Source: Flavobacterium sp. N2270
GTDB taxonomy: Bacteria; Bacteroidota; Bacteroidia; Flavobacteriales; Flavobacteriaceae
Direction: 5' to 3'
Length of the DNA: 64,000 nt
NCBI RefSeq assembly: GCF_025947225.1
Contig: NZ_CP110005.1
Span: 434,001 to 498,000, forward strand
Part shown: piece after piece, positions 7,866 to 17,832 of the stretch
How positions within the stretch are numbered: position 1 is the first letter of the stretch
Layout: each line of letters begins with the position of its first letter
The notes under the pieces: model-generated
The model's input: the letters and a program-made list of their open reading frames with translations, nothing else
What the model was told of the DNA's origin: nothing
The model's database searches: none
Program-made: the position numbers and the translations under genes

Positions 7866-9227
7866 TTAGTTTTTAAATATACTGTCTATTGGTTCCCAAA
7901 GTTCAATTTTATTTCCTTCTACATCTAAAATCCAACCAAACTTACCATAATCATAAGTCTCCATTTCACCTATAATTGTTACATTTTCTTCAGATAATTT
8001 TTTTAAAAGCCCTTCTAAATCAGCGACTCTAAAATTTTGCATAAACTCTTTTTTTGATGGTTCGAAGTAATTCGTATCCTCTTTAAAAGGACTCCATTGC
8101 GTAGAACAATCGTCTCCATTTTCATTTTTCCACCAAAAAGTACAACCATAATCATCGGTATTTAAACCCAAGTGCTTTTTGTACCAATTTCTTAATTCTG
8201 TTGGATTTTCGGTTTTAAAGAAGAATCCTCCTAAGCCAGTTACGCGTTTTTCAACAACATCTAAAACTTCCTCTTTTACATAAAAAGCTTTTATTTTATC
8301 TACAATTGTTTGCGCTAATTTTTCATGGCTTTCATATGTCCAACCGCCAATATGTGGTGTTAACAAAACATTTTCCGCTTTACGCAAATATTCAAAACTT
8401 TCGTTTTTACTTTCTTCATCAAATAAATTTTCAAATGAAAGTTTTTCATATTCCAAAACATCTAATCCAGCTCCAAGTATTTTACCTGATTTTAAAGCTT
8501 TTACTAAATCAGAAGTGACAACACTTTTACCTCTTGCAGTATTAATCAACCAAATAGGTTTTTTGAAAGCCGAAATAAAATTAGAATTGATTAATTTATC
8601 CGTTTCAGGCGTCCATGGAATATGTAAACTTAAAACATCTGTTTTTTCTTGTAATTCTTCTAGAGAAACTTGCTTTGCATTAGCATCACCAACAGCGTTT
8701 TTAATATCATAACACAAAACATTTACATCAAAACCGCGCAGTTTTTTCGCAAAAGCTTTTCCCATATTTCCGTAACCGATGATACCAACCGTTTTACCAT
8801 CTAATTCATGTCCACGATTAGTTTCTCGATTCCATTGCCCGTTTTTAACTTCGGTATTTGCTTTGTTTAGATTATTAAATAGTGACAAAATCATTCCTAA
8901 AGCATGTTCACCAACAGCATTTCTGTTTCCTTCTGGAGCAGCAATAAGTTGAATATTTTTACTTTCAGCATATTCACAATCAATACTTTCTAAACCAGCT
9001 CCTACTCTAGCAATAAACTGAAGCTTCATTGCTTTATCAATAAACGTTTTATCTATTTTAAATCGACTTCGAATAACTATTCCGTTATACTTATGAATTT
9101 TATTTTCAATTTCTTCTTTTGAAGAAGTAAAGTCTTCTTCGTTATGAAAGCCAAGTTTTTGCAATTGATCTAACAACAATGGACTATTGCTGTCTATGTG
9201 AAGGATTTTTATAGAATTCTTTTTCAA
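7866..9227 (-). CDS. D-2-hydroxyacid dehydrogenase (SerA-like) fused to a C-terminal VOC/glyoxalase-like domain
   Basis: A 453-residue protein. Residues about 8-320 form a complete NAD-dependent D-2-hydroxyacid dehydrogenase like the short phosphoglycerate dehydrogenases: Rossmann motif GIIGYGNMG, NTARGKS (substrate-binding Arg), LDVLEYE (Glu) and TPHIGGW (catalytic His). After a linker of about ten residues (VKEEVLDVVEKR) a full VOC domain follows (about 328-448: VTGLGGFFFKTENP, TQWSPFKEDTNYF, DVEGNKIELWEP). In my knowledge of flavobacteria these two are normally separate proteins, and each half looks intact here. Either this is a true fusion or a lost stop codon joined two neighbours. The reaction is probably oxidation/reduction of a 2-hydroxyacid (serine pathway); the VOC ligand is unknown. 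It is divergent from the next gene with only 37 bp between. Confidence 0.88.
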   Translation of the reverse strand: MKKNSIKILHIDSNSPLLLDQLQKLGFHNEEDFTSSKEEIENKIHKYNGIVIRSRFKIDKTFIDKAMKLQFIARVGAGLESIDCEYAESKNIQLIAAPEGNRNAVGEHALGMILSLFNNLNKANTEVKNGQWNRETNRGHELDGKTVGIIGYGNMGKAFAKKLRGFDVNVLCYDIKNAVGDANAKQVSLEELQEKTDVLSLHIPWTPETDKLINSNFISAFKKPIWLINTARGKSVVTSDLVKALKSGKILGAGLDVLEYEKLSFENLFDEESKNESFEYLRKAENVLLTPHIGGWTYESHEKLAQTIVDKIKAFYVKEEVLDVVEKRVTGLGGFFFKTENPTELRNWYKKHLGLNTDDYGCTFWWKNENGDDCSTQWSPFKEDTNYFEPSKKEFMQNFRVADLEGLLKKLSEENVTIIGEMETYDYGKFGWILDVEGNKIELWEPIDSIFKN

Positions 9228-9264
9228 TTTTTTGTAATTTTATATTCAAATTTAATTAATTATA

Positions 9265-9951
9265 ATGAGATTCATATTTATTCTTACTTTTCTATGCATT
9301 ACATCTTCAAATTATTCACAAAAAAATTATCATTTTGATACTGTTTTAGAATACGATATTAAACAATTTACATTTAATAATAAAAAAGACACCATTGATT
9401 ATTTTTTAATTAATTCAAAAAATAATAGTTATGTTTTACATGTAAATAATGATAGTTTAATTACAAAATTTTTATTTATAGATCAAAACGGGAATTCTGT
9501 TATTGGCGAATTAAACTCTAAAGATTTTTTTAAAGCAGAAACTATAAATAATGACTGTAATATTGTAAGACCATTTACTAATCCATATAAAAAGCAAGTT
9601 GAAAATTATTATTATGTAAATTTAAAAGATACTGTTATAAATACTAAATCTTATTTTCATTATGCAATCAAGTCTAACAAAAGTATTAGTTATATAAAAA
9701 GAAAAAATATAAAAACCTACCATTATATTGTTGAAAAAGACAATTCTAATTTCTTACCTTTCTTGTTAAGTTCTACTTCATATGAGGAATGGAAAAAAGA
9801 AAAAAACATACCCAATGGGGTTGCATATATAATATATTTTGAAGACATTGAAGGCAATATAACCACAAAAATGACTTTGAAAAATCACATTTCTATTGAT
9901 AAATATTTTACAATTCCTAAAAATTGTGATTATTCAATTATTGATAAATAA
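9265..9951 (+). CDS. Secreted protein of unknown function
   Basis: A 228-residue protein with signal peptide MRFIFILTFLCITSSNYSQ, followed by a soluble, beta-rich sequence high in Asn, Lys and Tyr. No recognised domain or catalytic motif; one Cys occurs mid-protein (NNDCNIV) and one near the end (KNCDYS). Position and composition match the many small exported hypothetical proteins of this group. It is divergent from the dehydrogenase-VOC gene. Downstream (from 9966) lie the regulatory region and body of a candidate small RNA. Confidence 0.75.
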   Translation: MRFIFILTFLCITSSNYSQKNYHFDTVLEYDIKQFTFNNKKDTIDYFLINSKNNSYVLHVNNDSLITKFLFIDQNGNSVIGELNSKDFFKAETINNDCNIVRPFTNPYKKQVENYYYVNLKDTVINTKSYFHYAIKSNKSISYIKRKNIKTYHYIVEKDNSNFLPFLLSSTSYEEWKKEKNIPNGVAYIIYFEDIEGNITTKMTLKNHISIDKYFTIPKNCDYSIIDK

Positions 9952-9964
9952 AAACGAAATTAAC

Positions 9965-10021
9965 TTTAACAAAAATTACATTTTTAATACACCTAAAAAC
10001 TACTTGTTCAACGTATCTTTA
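9965..10021 (+). promoter_or_regulatory. Promoter region of small-RNA copy C, with conserved upstream box
   Basis: It contains TTTAACAAAAATTACAT at 9965-9981 and a -7 box TATCTTTA at 10014-10021. The distance from the first T of TTAACA (9966) to the GG at 10026 is 60 bp, identical to the two other copies in the window (26921-26981 and 27055-27115, minus strand). Conservation of both sequence and spacing points to an activator or UP-type site. Confidence 0.65.
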
Positions 10022-10025
10022 CCTA

Positions 10026-10092
10026 GGTTAATAGCAGTAATTTTTTCTAATCGAAAAAATATAAAACCGGAACTTATGTTTCGGTTTTTTTT
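10026..10092 (+). ncRNA. Candidate small RNA, copy C of a three-member family
   Basis: Predicted transcript of about 67 nt from GG at 10026 to the T-tract of the hairpin at 10064-10087. The 5' end reads GGTTAATAGCAG then TAATTTTTTCTAATC, nearly identical to copies A and B on the other strand at 26920 and 27054. The terminator stem is unrelated in sequence to theirs. A conserved 5' single-stranded seed with a divergent terminator is typical of trans-acting sRNAs. No ORF is conserved across the copies. It lies between the secreted-protein gene and mgtE, whose 3' end it meets head-on. Confidence 0.7.
10064..10092. terminator. Bidirectional rho-independent terminator
   Basis: Ten-bp stem AAACCGGAAC / GTTTCGGTTT (10064-10073 with 10078-10087, one G-T pair), TTAT loop, then eight T. 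A-tracts on the other side also allow termination of the mgtE transcript on the minus strand. Confidence 0.8.
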
Positions 10093-10094
10093 AT

Positions 10095-11447
10095 TTAAAA
10101 TCCTAAAATAGCCTTAGCTATTGAAAAATAAATTAGAATTCCGCAAATATCGTTACTTGTAGTTATAAATGGCCCAGTTGCAAGTGCAGGGTCAATACCA
10201 TATTTATTTAAAGTTATTGGAATGAAAGTACCTAGAAAAGATGCAGTAACAATTACCGACAATAATGCAGCAGTAACGGTTAATGCTAATGGAAGAGCTT
10301 CGTCTAACAAAAAGTAACATCCTAAAAACAAAATGAAACTTAATATTAATCCGTTAAACAAACTTAATGAAAACTCTTTTAATAATCGAGCCCATAAAGA
10401 ACCCGAAAGTGTATCATTAGCTAAACCTTGAACTATAATTGCAGAAGATTGCACTCCAACATTACCTGCCATTGCAGCAATGAGTGGCGTAAAAAAGAAT
10501 AGTTCTGCATGTTCTTTCATTGCTCCATCAAATAGTCCAAGTAATTTTACAGATATAAAGCCTCCAAAAAGAGCCAAAACTAACCATGGCAAACGCGCTT
10601 TTGTTAATTCGAGAATACTATCATCTGCTTCAACATCATGCGAAATACCAGCGGCTAATTGATAATCTTTGTCTGCTTCTTCTTTAATTACATCAACAAT
10701 ATCATCAATTGTAATTCTACCTACTAATCTTCCTAATTCATCTACAACAGGAATGGCTTCCAAATCATATTTTTGCATAATTCGGGCAACTTCAACATTT
10801 TCTGTATCAACTCTTACATAATCTACTTTAGGAATATAAACATCACTAATCATGGTTTTTGTAGAAGTCGTCAATAAATCTTTAAGAGAAAGTCTTCCTT
10901 TTAGTCTATTTTCATCATCAACCACATAAATAGAATGAACTCTGGTTACATTTTCAGCTTGAGCGCGCATTTCTTTAACACAAGTAAGCACGTTCCAGTT
11001 TTCATTAACTCTAACTAACTCTTTTGCCATTAAACCACCCGCAGAATCTTCATCATAACGAAGAAGATCAACAATATCTTTGGCATGTTCTACATCTTCT
11101 AATTCAGAAATTACTTGTTGCTTTCTTTCTTGAGGAAGTTCGGCAATAATATCGGCAGCATCATCAGTACTTAATTCGTCAAGCTCTTCAGCAATTTCTT
11201 TTGGTGAAAGTTTTTTAAGAATTTTTTCACGAACATCTTCGTCTAATTCTAATAGAATTTCAGCAGTTATTTCAGAATCTAACGCATTGAAAATATAACT
11301 CGCTTCATGACTATCAAGCTCGTCCATAATTTCGGCAATATCAGCAAAGTGAACGTCAAGAAGTAAACTTTGTAGTTCTTGTTCTTTATTTTCACTAATA
11401 AGTTGCTCTATTTGAGCAATAAATTCTTTGCTGATTTTAAACTCCAT
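10095..11447 (-). CDS. mgtE: Magnesium transporter MgtE
   Basis: A 450-residue inner-membrane Mg2+ channel/transporter of normal length. Order: N-terminal MgtE superhelical domain (about 20-125, with repeats such as [17 protein letters not shown]), two CBS domains (about 130-255, ending [19 protein letters not shown]), a connecting helix, and five membrane helices (about 285-450) with the pore signature [16 protein letters not shown]. The cytosolic domains sense Mg2+ and gate the pore in characterised homologues. Its start overlaps the end of rsmA by 11 bp, so the two are translationally coupled. Confidence 0.95.
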   Translation of the reverse strand: MEFKISKEFIAQIEQLISENKEQELQSLLLDVHFADIAEIMDELDSHEASYIFNALDSEITAEILLELDEDVREKILKKLSPKEIAEELDELSTDDAADIIAELPQERKQQVISELEDVEHAKDIVDLLRYDEDSAGGLMAKELVRVNENWNVLTCVKEMRAQAENVTRVHSIYVVDDENRLKGRLSLKDLLTTSTKTMISDVYIPKVDYVRVDTENVEVARIMQKYDLEAIPVVDELGRLVGRITIDDIVDVIKEEADKDYQLAAGISHDVEADDSILELTKARLPWLVLALFGGFISVKLLGLFDGAMKEHAELFFFTPLIAAMAGNVGVQSSAIIVQGLANDTLSGSLWARLLKEFSLSLFNGLILSFILFLGCYFLLDEALPLALTVTAALLSVIVTASFLGTFIPITLNKYGIDPALATGPFITTSNDICGILIYFSIAKAILGF

Positions 11448-12213
11448 CGGCTTCTATTTTTTGTGTTAATTCAATAAAACTTTCAACAGAAAGTTGCTCT
11501 GGTCGAAGATCAAAGATAATGTCTTCTTTTAAACTATCCGAAAAATCAAAGGTTTTTAAACTATTTCTTAATGTTTTTCGTCTTTGTTGAAAAGCTGTTT
11601 TTACCACCCTAAAAAATAATTTTTCGTCGCAAGACAAACTAAAATCTTCTTTTCTTTTTAATCGTAAAACTCCCGAATCTACTTTTGGTGGTGGATCAAA
11701 AACATCTGGTGGAACCGTAAATAAATATTCTGCTTCGTAAAACGCTTGTGTCAAAACAGATAAAATTCCGTAGACTTTACTTCCTTTTTTCTCACAAATA
11801 CGTTGCGCTACTTCTTTTTGAAACATTCCAGCAAATTCTGGCACTTGATTTCTCATTTCCAAAGCTTTAAAAACAATTTGTGTAGAAATATTATATGGGA
11901 AGTTTCCAATGATTGCAAATGATTCTCCATTAAAAACTTCATTTAAATTGTACTTTAAAAAATCTTTAGATATAATTTTACCCTTTAATTTTGGATAATT
12001 TTGTTCTAAATATTCAACAGATTCGGTATCAATTTCAATTACAAAAGTATCTGTAGGTTTTTCTAATAAATATTTAGTAAGCACACCCATTCCAGGTCCA
12101 ATTTCTAAAACTTTAGAATAATTTTCAAGTGAAATTGAATCGGCAATTTTTTCGGCAATACTTTCATCTGTTAGAAAATGTTGGCCTAAGTGTTTTTTTG
12201 CTTTTACTGACAT
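11437..12213 (-). CDS. rsmA: 16S rRNA (adenine1518/1519-N6)-dimethyltransferase
   Basis: A 258-residue KsgA/RsmA enzyme that dimethylates two adjacent adenines in the 3' hairpin of 16S rRNA during 30S assembly. Signature residues: [11 protein letters not shown] at the N-terminus, SAM motif [15 protein letters not shown], the acidic VIEIDTES, catalytic NFPYNIS (NLPY-type motif IV), and the C-terminal domain with [12 protein letters not shown]. It is the middle gene of a tight run: a DUF4286 gene ends 18 bp upstream and mgtE begins within its last codons. Confidence 0.96.
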   Translation of the reverse strand: MSVKAKKHLGQHFLTDESIAEKIADSISLENYSKVLEIGPGMGVLTKYLLEKPTDTFVIEIDTESVEYLEQNYPKLKGKIISKDFLKYNLNEVFNGESFAIIGNFPYNISTQIVFKALEMRNQVPEFAGMFQKEVAQRICEKKGSKVYGILSVLTQAFYEAEYLFTVPPDVFDPPPKVDSGVLRLKRKEDFSLSCDEKLFFRVVKTAFQQRRKTLRNSLKTFDFSDSLKEDIIFDLRPEQLSVESFIELTQKIEADGV

Positions 12214-12230
12214 TGTTTGTCTTTTTGAAA

Positions 12231-12557
12231 TTAATTATCTGAATGAAAATGTTCGCTAAAAACTTCCAATTCTGTTCTAAAAGCTAACATTTTATCTCCA
12301 AACAAAGATAGTCCTTCTTCTCTAAGTCTTGGTGCATGATTTTTATAATAATTTTCAAGGTTTTCTTTAGAATCTGTAAAATATTGAACCGCGTAAGTTG
12401 TACCGCCCATTTCTTCTTCAACTAAAACCTTTACCAGCTTTGCTTTGGTAAACAAACCTGTTTTTAAAACATCGTTAATATGTTTTTGTTGCATCCACAA
12501 CAACCATTTTTCGTGAATACTTTCGTCGATATTTATTGTAACGTTATATATTATCAT
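12231..12557 (-). CDS. DUF4286 family protein
   Basis: A 108-residue soluble protein, full length for DUF4286: it begins [19 protein letters not shown] and contains [10 protein letters not shown] and the terminal [12 protein letters not shown]. The predicted fold is a small ferredoxin-like alpha-beta domain; no biochemical role is known. In flavobacteria it is often found near rsmA and a TPR protein, as here, which points to a conserved but uncharacterised neighbourhood. Confidence 0.85.
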   Translation of the reverse strand: MIIYNVTINIDESIHEKWLLWMQQKHINDVLKTGLFTKAKLVKVLVEEEMGGTTYAVQYFTDSKENLENYYKNHAPRLREEGLSLFGDKMLAFRTELEVFSEHFHSDN

Positions 12558-12582
12558 TTTTATTTTTTGTTATCAAATTAAT

Positions 12583-14358
12583 TTATAAAGCATTATCTCC
12601 TCTAATTTTTCGGTATTCTAATTGCGCTTCGGTATAAAAAACGCTATCAGGATGTTCAAAAATTACTTTTTCGTATAAAGGTTTTGCTTGTAATGTATCG
12701 TTTAACTTTTTGTTGAAAATTTCTGCAGTATAAAACAAAGCTTCATCTATGAAAACACTTTCTTTGTGATTCTCAATTATGTTTTTATAATACTTTAATG
12801 CTTGTAAATAGTCTTTCTTCTCTTCAAAAATTTGTCCGATTTTCAAAAGCGTTTCATCTTCAATAGAATCGCCTTTAAATTTTTCTAATATATTTAAAAA
12901 TCCGCTTAAGGCTTCCTCCTTTTTCTTTTGATACAAAAGCAAATCGGCTTTAGCATAAGCGGTTAAAGCCGTTCTTGTACTGTCTTTGGAATTATCAGAA
13001 ATAAGCAAAAACAAAGCAATAGCATCATTTGCAATTAATAAACTTGATGATTGTTTCAAGACTTTAACTTGTTGAAATGTCCAATCAAAATCATTTTTAT
13101 AGTAATTTGCTTTAGCCATTTTCATACTTGCTTCGTGCGCTAACTCATCATTTTTTAAGTTTTCTTCCACTTGAGCATAATACAGTATCGCTTGATTGAA
13201 TTTCTCGTCAAAAACCATAATATCCGCCAATTCCATTTTAACAAGAGCTTCTTCTCTAGCATTTAAAGGCAACTTTAATGCTGTGTTTAATAGTTGAATT
13301 GCTTCTTTAGGTTGCTTTCTATAAAAAGCATCAAAGTGAGCTGTTAAAACTTGCAAGTTTAAGCTATAAGGACTTATGCCATATTTTTTTAGTAATAAAT
13401 TTAACTCGTTTTGAATAACTTCATATTCAGCAGGATTTACAGATTCAATTTTCATTTGCATTAAAAAATGATGTGCTTGCATTTGCAAACCAACATTTTG
13501 AGTATTTTCTAAAACAAATTGCAAAATAATAGCTGCATCTTCATTTTGCTTATCACCAATTGCCAATTGAGCAAGCGCAACAATATTGTAAAAACTTTCT
13601 GGATTACGTTTATATATTGCTCTTTCTTGAATAAATGCTTTTCCAAATTCTTTTTGCTGAACATACAACCAACTCAAAAACTGATTCCAATAATTATCTG
13701 GAGTTTTTTGTGTTTTTGTGAGTAATGCTTTTTTTAAATAAGCTGTAAAGGTTCCGTTTGCATCTTCTGATATAAAACGAGATAAATAATTTTGAACTAA
13801 ACTTGTATTGTCTGGTTTCTCAAATGAAAATTGCAATAACTTATCAGTCATTCCTTCTACATTTCCTTTTTGTCCTTCAATTAAGGCAATTTGGTAATCA
13901 AAATTTAAGTTTGGATTACCTTTTTGAGCAATTTCATATACTTTTAAAGCCCAGTCTAATAGCACTTTTTTTTCAAAAGAGTTTCCAATTTGATAAGCGT
14001 AGTTAGGCTCTTTTTTAACTTCGTCTAAAGCTAGATTGTATTGTTTTTCTGCTTTTGAAGTGTTTTTTTGCAATTGAAAATTATAGCCTAGCTCGACATA
14101 TAAAACCGGCTGACGGTATTTTTTATTTCTATCACCTATTGCATTTTCAGCTTTTTCATACTGTTGCAACTGTTGGTAACACGTTATTAATCGCTCAAAA
14201 TAATAGGTATTTGCAGGTTGCTTACTAGAAATACTTTCAAGCATTGTAACCGCCTTTTCAAATTCACCTTTCTCAAAATAATCTAATGCCAATTGTTCGT
14301 TTTGAGCAAAAGCAAAAAACGAAAACAAAAAAAATATTTTAATGAGATTAAATTTCAT
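12583..14358 (-). CDS. Exported tetratricopeptide-repeat protein
   Basis: A 591-residue protein from MKFNLIKIFFLFSFFAFAQ, a good signal peptide; an ATG five codons upstream (14373) would bury it, so 14358 is taken. The rest is TPR-like helical repeats over nearly the whole length (for example LDYFEKGEFEKAVTMLE, AEKQYNLALDEVKKEP, ALKYYKNIIENHKES, AKPLYEKVIFEHPDS). Such proteins are periplasmic or outer-membrane-associated scaffolds; the partner is unknown. It is first in a run leading to DUF4286, rsmA and mgtE (25-bp gap). Confidence 0.88.
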   Translation of the reverse strand: MKFNLIKIFFLFSFFAFAQNEQLALDYFEKGEFEKAVTMLESISSKQPANTYYFERLITCYQQLQQYEKAENAIGDRNKKYRQPVLYVELGYNFQLQKNTSKAEKQYNLALDEVKKEPNYAYQIGNSFEKKVLLDWALKVYEIAQKGNPNLNFDYQIALIEGQKGNVEGMTDKLLQFSFEKPDNTSLVQNYLSRFISEDANGTFTAYLKKALLTKTQKTPDNYWNQFLSWLYVQQKEFGKAFIQERAIYKRNPESFYNIVALAQLAIGDKQNEDAAIILQFVLENTQNVGLQMQAHHFLMQMKIESVNPAEYEVIQNELNLLLKKYGISPYSLNLQVLTAHFDAFYRKQPKEAIQLLNTALKLPLNAREEALVKMELADIMVFDEKFNQAILYYAQVEENLKNDELAHEASMKMAKANYYKNDFDWTFQQVKVLKQSSSLLIANDAIALFLLISDNSKDSTRTALTAYAKADLLLYQKKKEEALSGFLNILEKFKGDSIEDETLLKIGQIFEEKKDYLQALKYYKNIIENHKESVFIDEALFYTAEIFNKKLNDTLQAKPLYEKVIFEHPDSVFYTEAQLEYRKIRGDNAL

Positions 14359-14434
14359 ACTTATTAAAAACAAACAATGTACTAAAGTAACACATTTTGT
14401 GTCAATTTAGTACATTATTGCTATTTGCGCGTGA

Positions 14435-15706
14435 TTAATTTATGATATCAAAACCAGTGTACTTACGTAATACCTCTGGAATAACAATTCCATCTGGTGT
14501 TTGATAATTTTCTAAAATTCCAGCTAAAACTCTTGGTAAAGCCAATGAACTACCGTTTAATGTATGAGCCAATTGGTTTTTACCATCTTTATCTTTGAAA
14601 CGCAATTTCAATCTATTAGCTTGAAAAGTTTCAAAATTTGAAACCGAACTGATTTCCAACCAACGATCTTGCGCTGTAGAATATACTTCAAAATCATACG
14701 TTAATGAAGACGTAAAGCCCATATCTCCTCCACATAAACGCAAAATTCTAAATGGCAACTTTAATTCCTGTAAAATTTTCTTTACATGCCCTACCATTCC
14801 ATCTAGAGCATCATAAGACTTATCTGGATGTTCAACACGTACAATTTCAACTTTATCAAATTGGTGTAAACGATTTAAACCACGAACATGTGCTCCCCAA
14901 GAACCCGCTTCTCTTCTAAAACATGGTGTATAACCTGTATAAATTATTGGTAATTCATTTTCTTGCAAAAGAACATCTCTAAAAATATTCGTTACCGGAA
15001 CTTCGGCTGTTGGGATTAAATACAAATCATCTTTAGCATCATGATACATTTGCCCTTCTTTATCTGGTAATTGTCCTGTTCCATATGCTGAAGCTTCATT
15101 AACTAAATGAGGCACTTGCATTTCTGTATAACCAGCATCTGTGTTTTTATCCAAAAAATAAGAAATTAAAGCACGTTGCAATTTAGCACCCTTCCCTTTA
15201 TAAACTGGAAAACCAGGCGCAGTAATTTTTGTCCCTAATTCAAAATCAATGATGTCGTATTTTTTAATTAAATCCCAATGAGGTAGAGCTCCTTCGTGCA
15301 ACTTAGGCACTTCACCTTCTTCATAAACATTTAAATTTTCTTCTGGAGTTTTTCCTTCAGGAACAATATCAGCTGGCAAGTTTGGTAATTTATACAACTC
15401 CTCTTGTAATTCGGCTGCAACTTCATTTAAAGCATCTGTCAACTCTCTTCCTTTCTCCCTAAATTGAGTTGATTTTTCTTTTAAAATTTCAGCTTTAGCT
15501 TTCTCTCCACTTTTCATTAAAGCACCAATATCTTTGGACAGCTTATTAGATTCTGCAAGTGTATTATCTAATTCTGCTTGAAGCGAACGTCTTTTTTCAT
15601 CTAAGTTTATTACTAACTCAACTTGTCCTTGAGCGTTCATGTTTCTTTTTTCTAAACGTTTAATTACATCTTCCTTGTTTTCTCTAATGTAAGCTATTTG
15701 TAACAT
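14435..15706 (-). CDS. serS: Seryl-tRNA synthetase
   Basis: A 423-residue class II synthetase that charges tRNA-Ser. An N-terminal antiparallel coiled-coil arm (about 25-105) precedes the catalytic domain: motif 2 FRREAGSWGAHVRGLNRLHQ and motif 3 NGSSLALPRVLAGILENYQ. The start at 15706 (MLQIAYIRENKE) matches the family; an upstream ATG at 15727 adds seven poorly conserved residues. Length and motifs are normal. It is divergent from the M1 peptidase gene. Confidence 0.96.
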   Translation of the reverse strand: MLQIAYIRENKEDVIKRLEKRNMNAQGQVELVINLDEKRRSLQAELDNTLAESNKLSKDIGALMKSGEKAKAEILKEKSTQFREKGRELTDALNEVAAELQEELYKLPNLPADIVPEGKTPEENLNVYEEGEVPKLHEGALPHWDLIKKYDIIDFELGTKITAPGFPVYKGKGAKLQRALISYFLDKNTDAGYTEMQVPHLVNEASAYGTGQLPDKEGQMYHDAKDDLYLIPTAEVPVTNIFRDVLLQENELPIIYTGYTPCFRREAGSWGAHVRGLNRLHQFDKVEIVRVEHPDKSYDALDGMVGHVKKILQELKLPFRILRLCGGDMGFTSSLTYDFEVYSTAQDRWLEISSVSNFETFQANRLKLRFKDKDGKNQLAHTLNGSSLALPRVLAGILENYQTPDGIVIPEVLRKYTGFDIIN

Positions 15707-15825
15707 GATATAAAATTTAAGGAACAAATTTAAACAATTTGTATAATATTACAGCCAACGATTAGAAAAACTAAAATTTAAAAATAAATTTATTTTTATT
15801 ACATTAGCTAAAATTTATTTACCCA

Positions 15826-17757
15826 ATGAAAAACCTACTCTTAAACCTATTGTTAATCAGTACTTTATTTAGTTATTCACAAACTGAAAATGAAGATTTC
15901 AATAGAATGATTGAAGCCGAAATGAAATCTGCTTCTTCAACAATTAACTTTAGAGCAAATACAAATACTCAAGATTATGATGTGACTTATCATGAATTAA
16001 GATTCACTGTTGACCCTGCTGTATATTTTATAAATGGAGAAGTTACAACTACATTTACTGCCTTAACAGATATGAATACTGTTACATTTGACATGGCTAA
16101 TGAACTAACAGCTAGTAGTGTTACCATAAACTCAATCCCAGTAAGTTACTCAAGAAGCGTTAATAATGAAATTATTATTACTCTTCCAGCTACGTTAACA
16201 ACCAATAGTAGTCAAACAGTTAAAATAATATATTCTGGAGCTCCTCCTCAAAGCGGGTTTAGCGCTTTTGCTGCAAACGAATACCACAATGGAGTACCCG
16301 TTATGTGGACACTTTCGGAACCTTATGGAGCAAGAGATTGGTGGCCTTGCAAACAAGACTTGAGTGATAAAATAGCAAGTATTGATGTTTATATTACTTC
16401 TCCATCAGCATATGTTAGTGTTTCAAATGGAATAGAACAATCCATAGTAGATAATGGAGACGGAACAAAAACAACTCATTTTCATCATGGATATCCAATT
16501 CCTGCCTACTTGATAGCAATTGCATCTACAAACTATCAAATATATAATCAACAAGCTGGCCTTGGAACCGTAGCAAGCCCATTTTTTCCAATTGTAAATT
16601 ATATTTACCCAGAAACCGCAACATCAACTCAAGCAAGTTTAGCGGTAACACCAACCATCATGAATCTATTTGAAAGTTTAATTGGAGATTATCCTTTTAG
16701 AAATGAAAAATATGGCCATGCTCAGTTTGGCTGGGGAGGGGGAATGGAACATACAACGGTTTCTTTTATGGGAGGCTGGTCTAGAAGTTTAATTGCTCAT
16801 GAACTAGCACATCAATGGTTTGGAGACCAAATTACATGTGGCACATGGAAAGACATTTGGCTAAATGAAGGAATTACAGAGTACATGGCGGGTATAGTTG
16901 TAGAAAACCTAGACGGAGCAACTTCTTTTGTAAGTTGGAAAAACAGTAAAATAAACAGTATTACATCTCAAACTGGTGGAAATCTATATCTAACAGATGC
17001 CCAAATACAAAACATTAACACTATTTTTAGCAGTAGAATAACATATAACAAAGGGTCTATGGTAACGAACATGATTCGATATAAAATGGGAGATACTAAT
17101 TTTTTCCAAGCTTTAAAAAATTACTTAGCTGATCCAGCTTTAGCCTATCAATATGCTGTAACACCTCAATTTCAGAACCATTTAGAAATGGCTTCTGGAT
17201 TAGATTTTACAGAATTTTTTAATGATTGGGTATATAATGAAGGTTACCCAACTTATACAATTACAGGCCAAAATTGGGGTGCGGGCCAAGCACGAATTTT
17301 AGTAAATCAAACACAATCTCATGCATCTGTAAGTTATTTTGAAATGCCAATTACAGTTCGTTTATCTGGCTCTGGCGGTCAAACACAAGATTTCATATTA
17401 GACAACACAACAAATAATCAAGAATTTATCGTTAACGTTCCTTTTCAAGTTACAAACGTAGAATTTGACCCAAATAAGGATATTATTTCAAGAAACAATA
17501 CAGCAACTTTATCAAACGAACAATTTGAATTAGAAAACTCAGTAGTACTTTATCCTAACCCAAGCGATAACGAATTACACATAAAACTACCAAACTCTAT
17601 TGAATTAAAAGAAGTAGAATTCTACAACGCAATAGGCCAATTAACGCTCACAAAGAACACAACTGACTTTTCTGTTAGCCAACTAAATAACGGAGTACAT
17701 TTCGTAAAAATCACAACCAACCAAGGGGTAATTCATAAAAATTTTATAAAAAAATAG
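15826..17757 (+). CDS. M1 family zinc aminopeptidase with T9SS sorting domain
   Basis: A 643-residue secreted metallopeptidase. Signal peptide to about residue 19 (LLNLLLISTLFSYSQ); N-terminal beta-sandwich (about 50-220); catalytic domain with GGGMEHTTVSFMG (GAMEN-type exopeptidase motif), the zinc site HELAHQWFGD and the third ligand in NEGITEYM. The usual large C-terminal helical domain of M1 enzymes is absent; instead the protein ends with a type A T9SS sorting domain (VVLYPNPSDNELHI... to HKNFIKK). It is therefore predicted to be exported by the type IX system and anchored or released at the cell surface for peptide degradation. Confidence 0.93.
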   Translation: MKNLLLNLLLISTLFSYSQTENEDFNRMIEAEMKSASSTINFRANTNTQDYDVTYHELRFTVDPAVYFINGEVTTTFTALTDMNTVTFDMANELTASSVTINSIPVSYSRSVNNEIIITLPATLTTNSSQTVKIIYSGAPPQSGFSAFAANEYHNGVPVMWTLSEPYGARDWWPCKQDLSDKIASIDVYITSPSAYVSVSNGIEQSIVDNGDGTKTTHFHHGYPIPAYLIAIASTNYQIYNQQAGLGTVASPFFPIVNYIYPETATSTQASLAVTPTIMNLFESLIGDYPFRNEKYGHAQFGWGGGMEHTTVSFMGGWSRSLIAHELAHQWFGDQITCGTWKDIWLNEGITEYMAGIVVENLDGATSFVSWKNSKINSITSQTGGNLYLTDAQIQNINTIFSSRITYNKGSMVTNMIRYKMGDTNFFQALKNYLADPALAYQYAVTPQFQNHLEMASGLDFTEFFNDWVYNEGYPTYTITGQNWGAGQARILVNQTQSHASVSYFEMPITVRLSGSGGQTQDFILDNTTNNQEFIVNVPFQVTNVEFDPNKDIISRNNTATLSNEQFELENSVVLYPNPSDNELHIKLPNSIELKEVEFYNAIGQLTLTKNTTDFSVSQLNNGVHFVKITTNQGVIHKNFIKK

Positions 17758-17778
17758 TTCCTATATAAAATAATAGTA

Positions 17779-17805
17779 AAAAGTAAGGTGAAAACCTTAC
17801 TTTTG
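17779..17805 (+). terminator. Terminator overlapping the rseP promoter
   Basis: Eleven-bp stem AAAAGTAAGGT / ACCTTACTTTT (17779-17789, 17794-17804) with a GAAA loop. The 3' arm also contains TACTTTTG (17798-17805), a perfect -7 box 27 bp before the rseP ATG. One sequence therefore seems to end the peptidase message and start the rseP message. Confidence 0.65.
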
Positions 17806-17832
17806 CTTTTTAAATAAAAGCAGACATATAAA

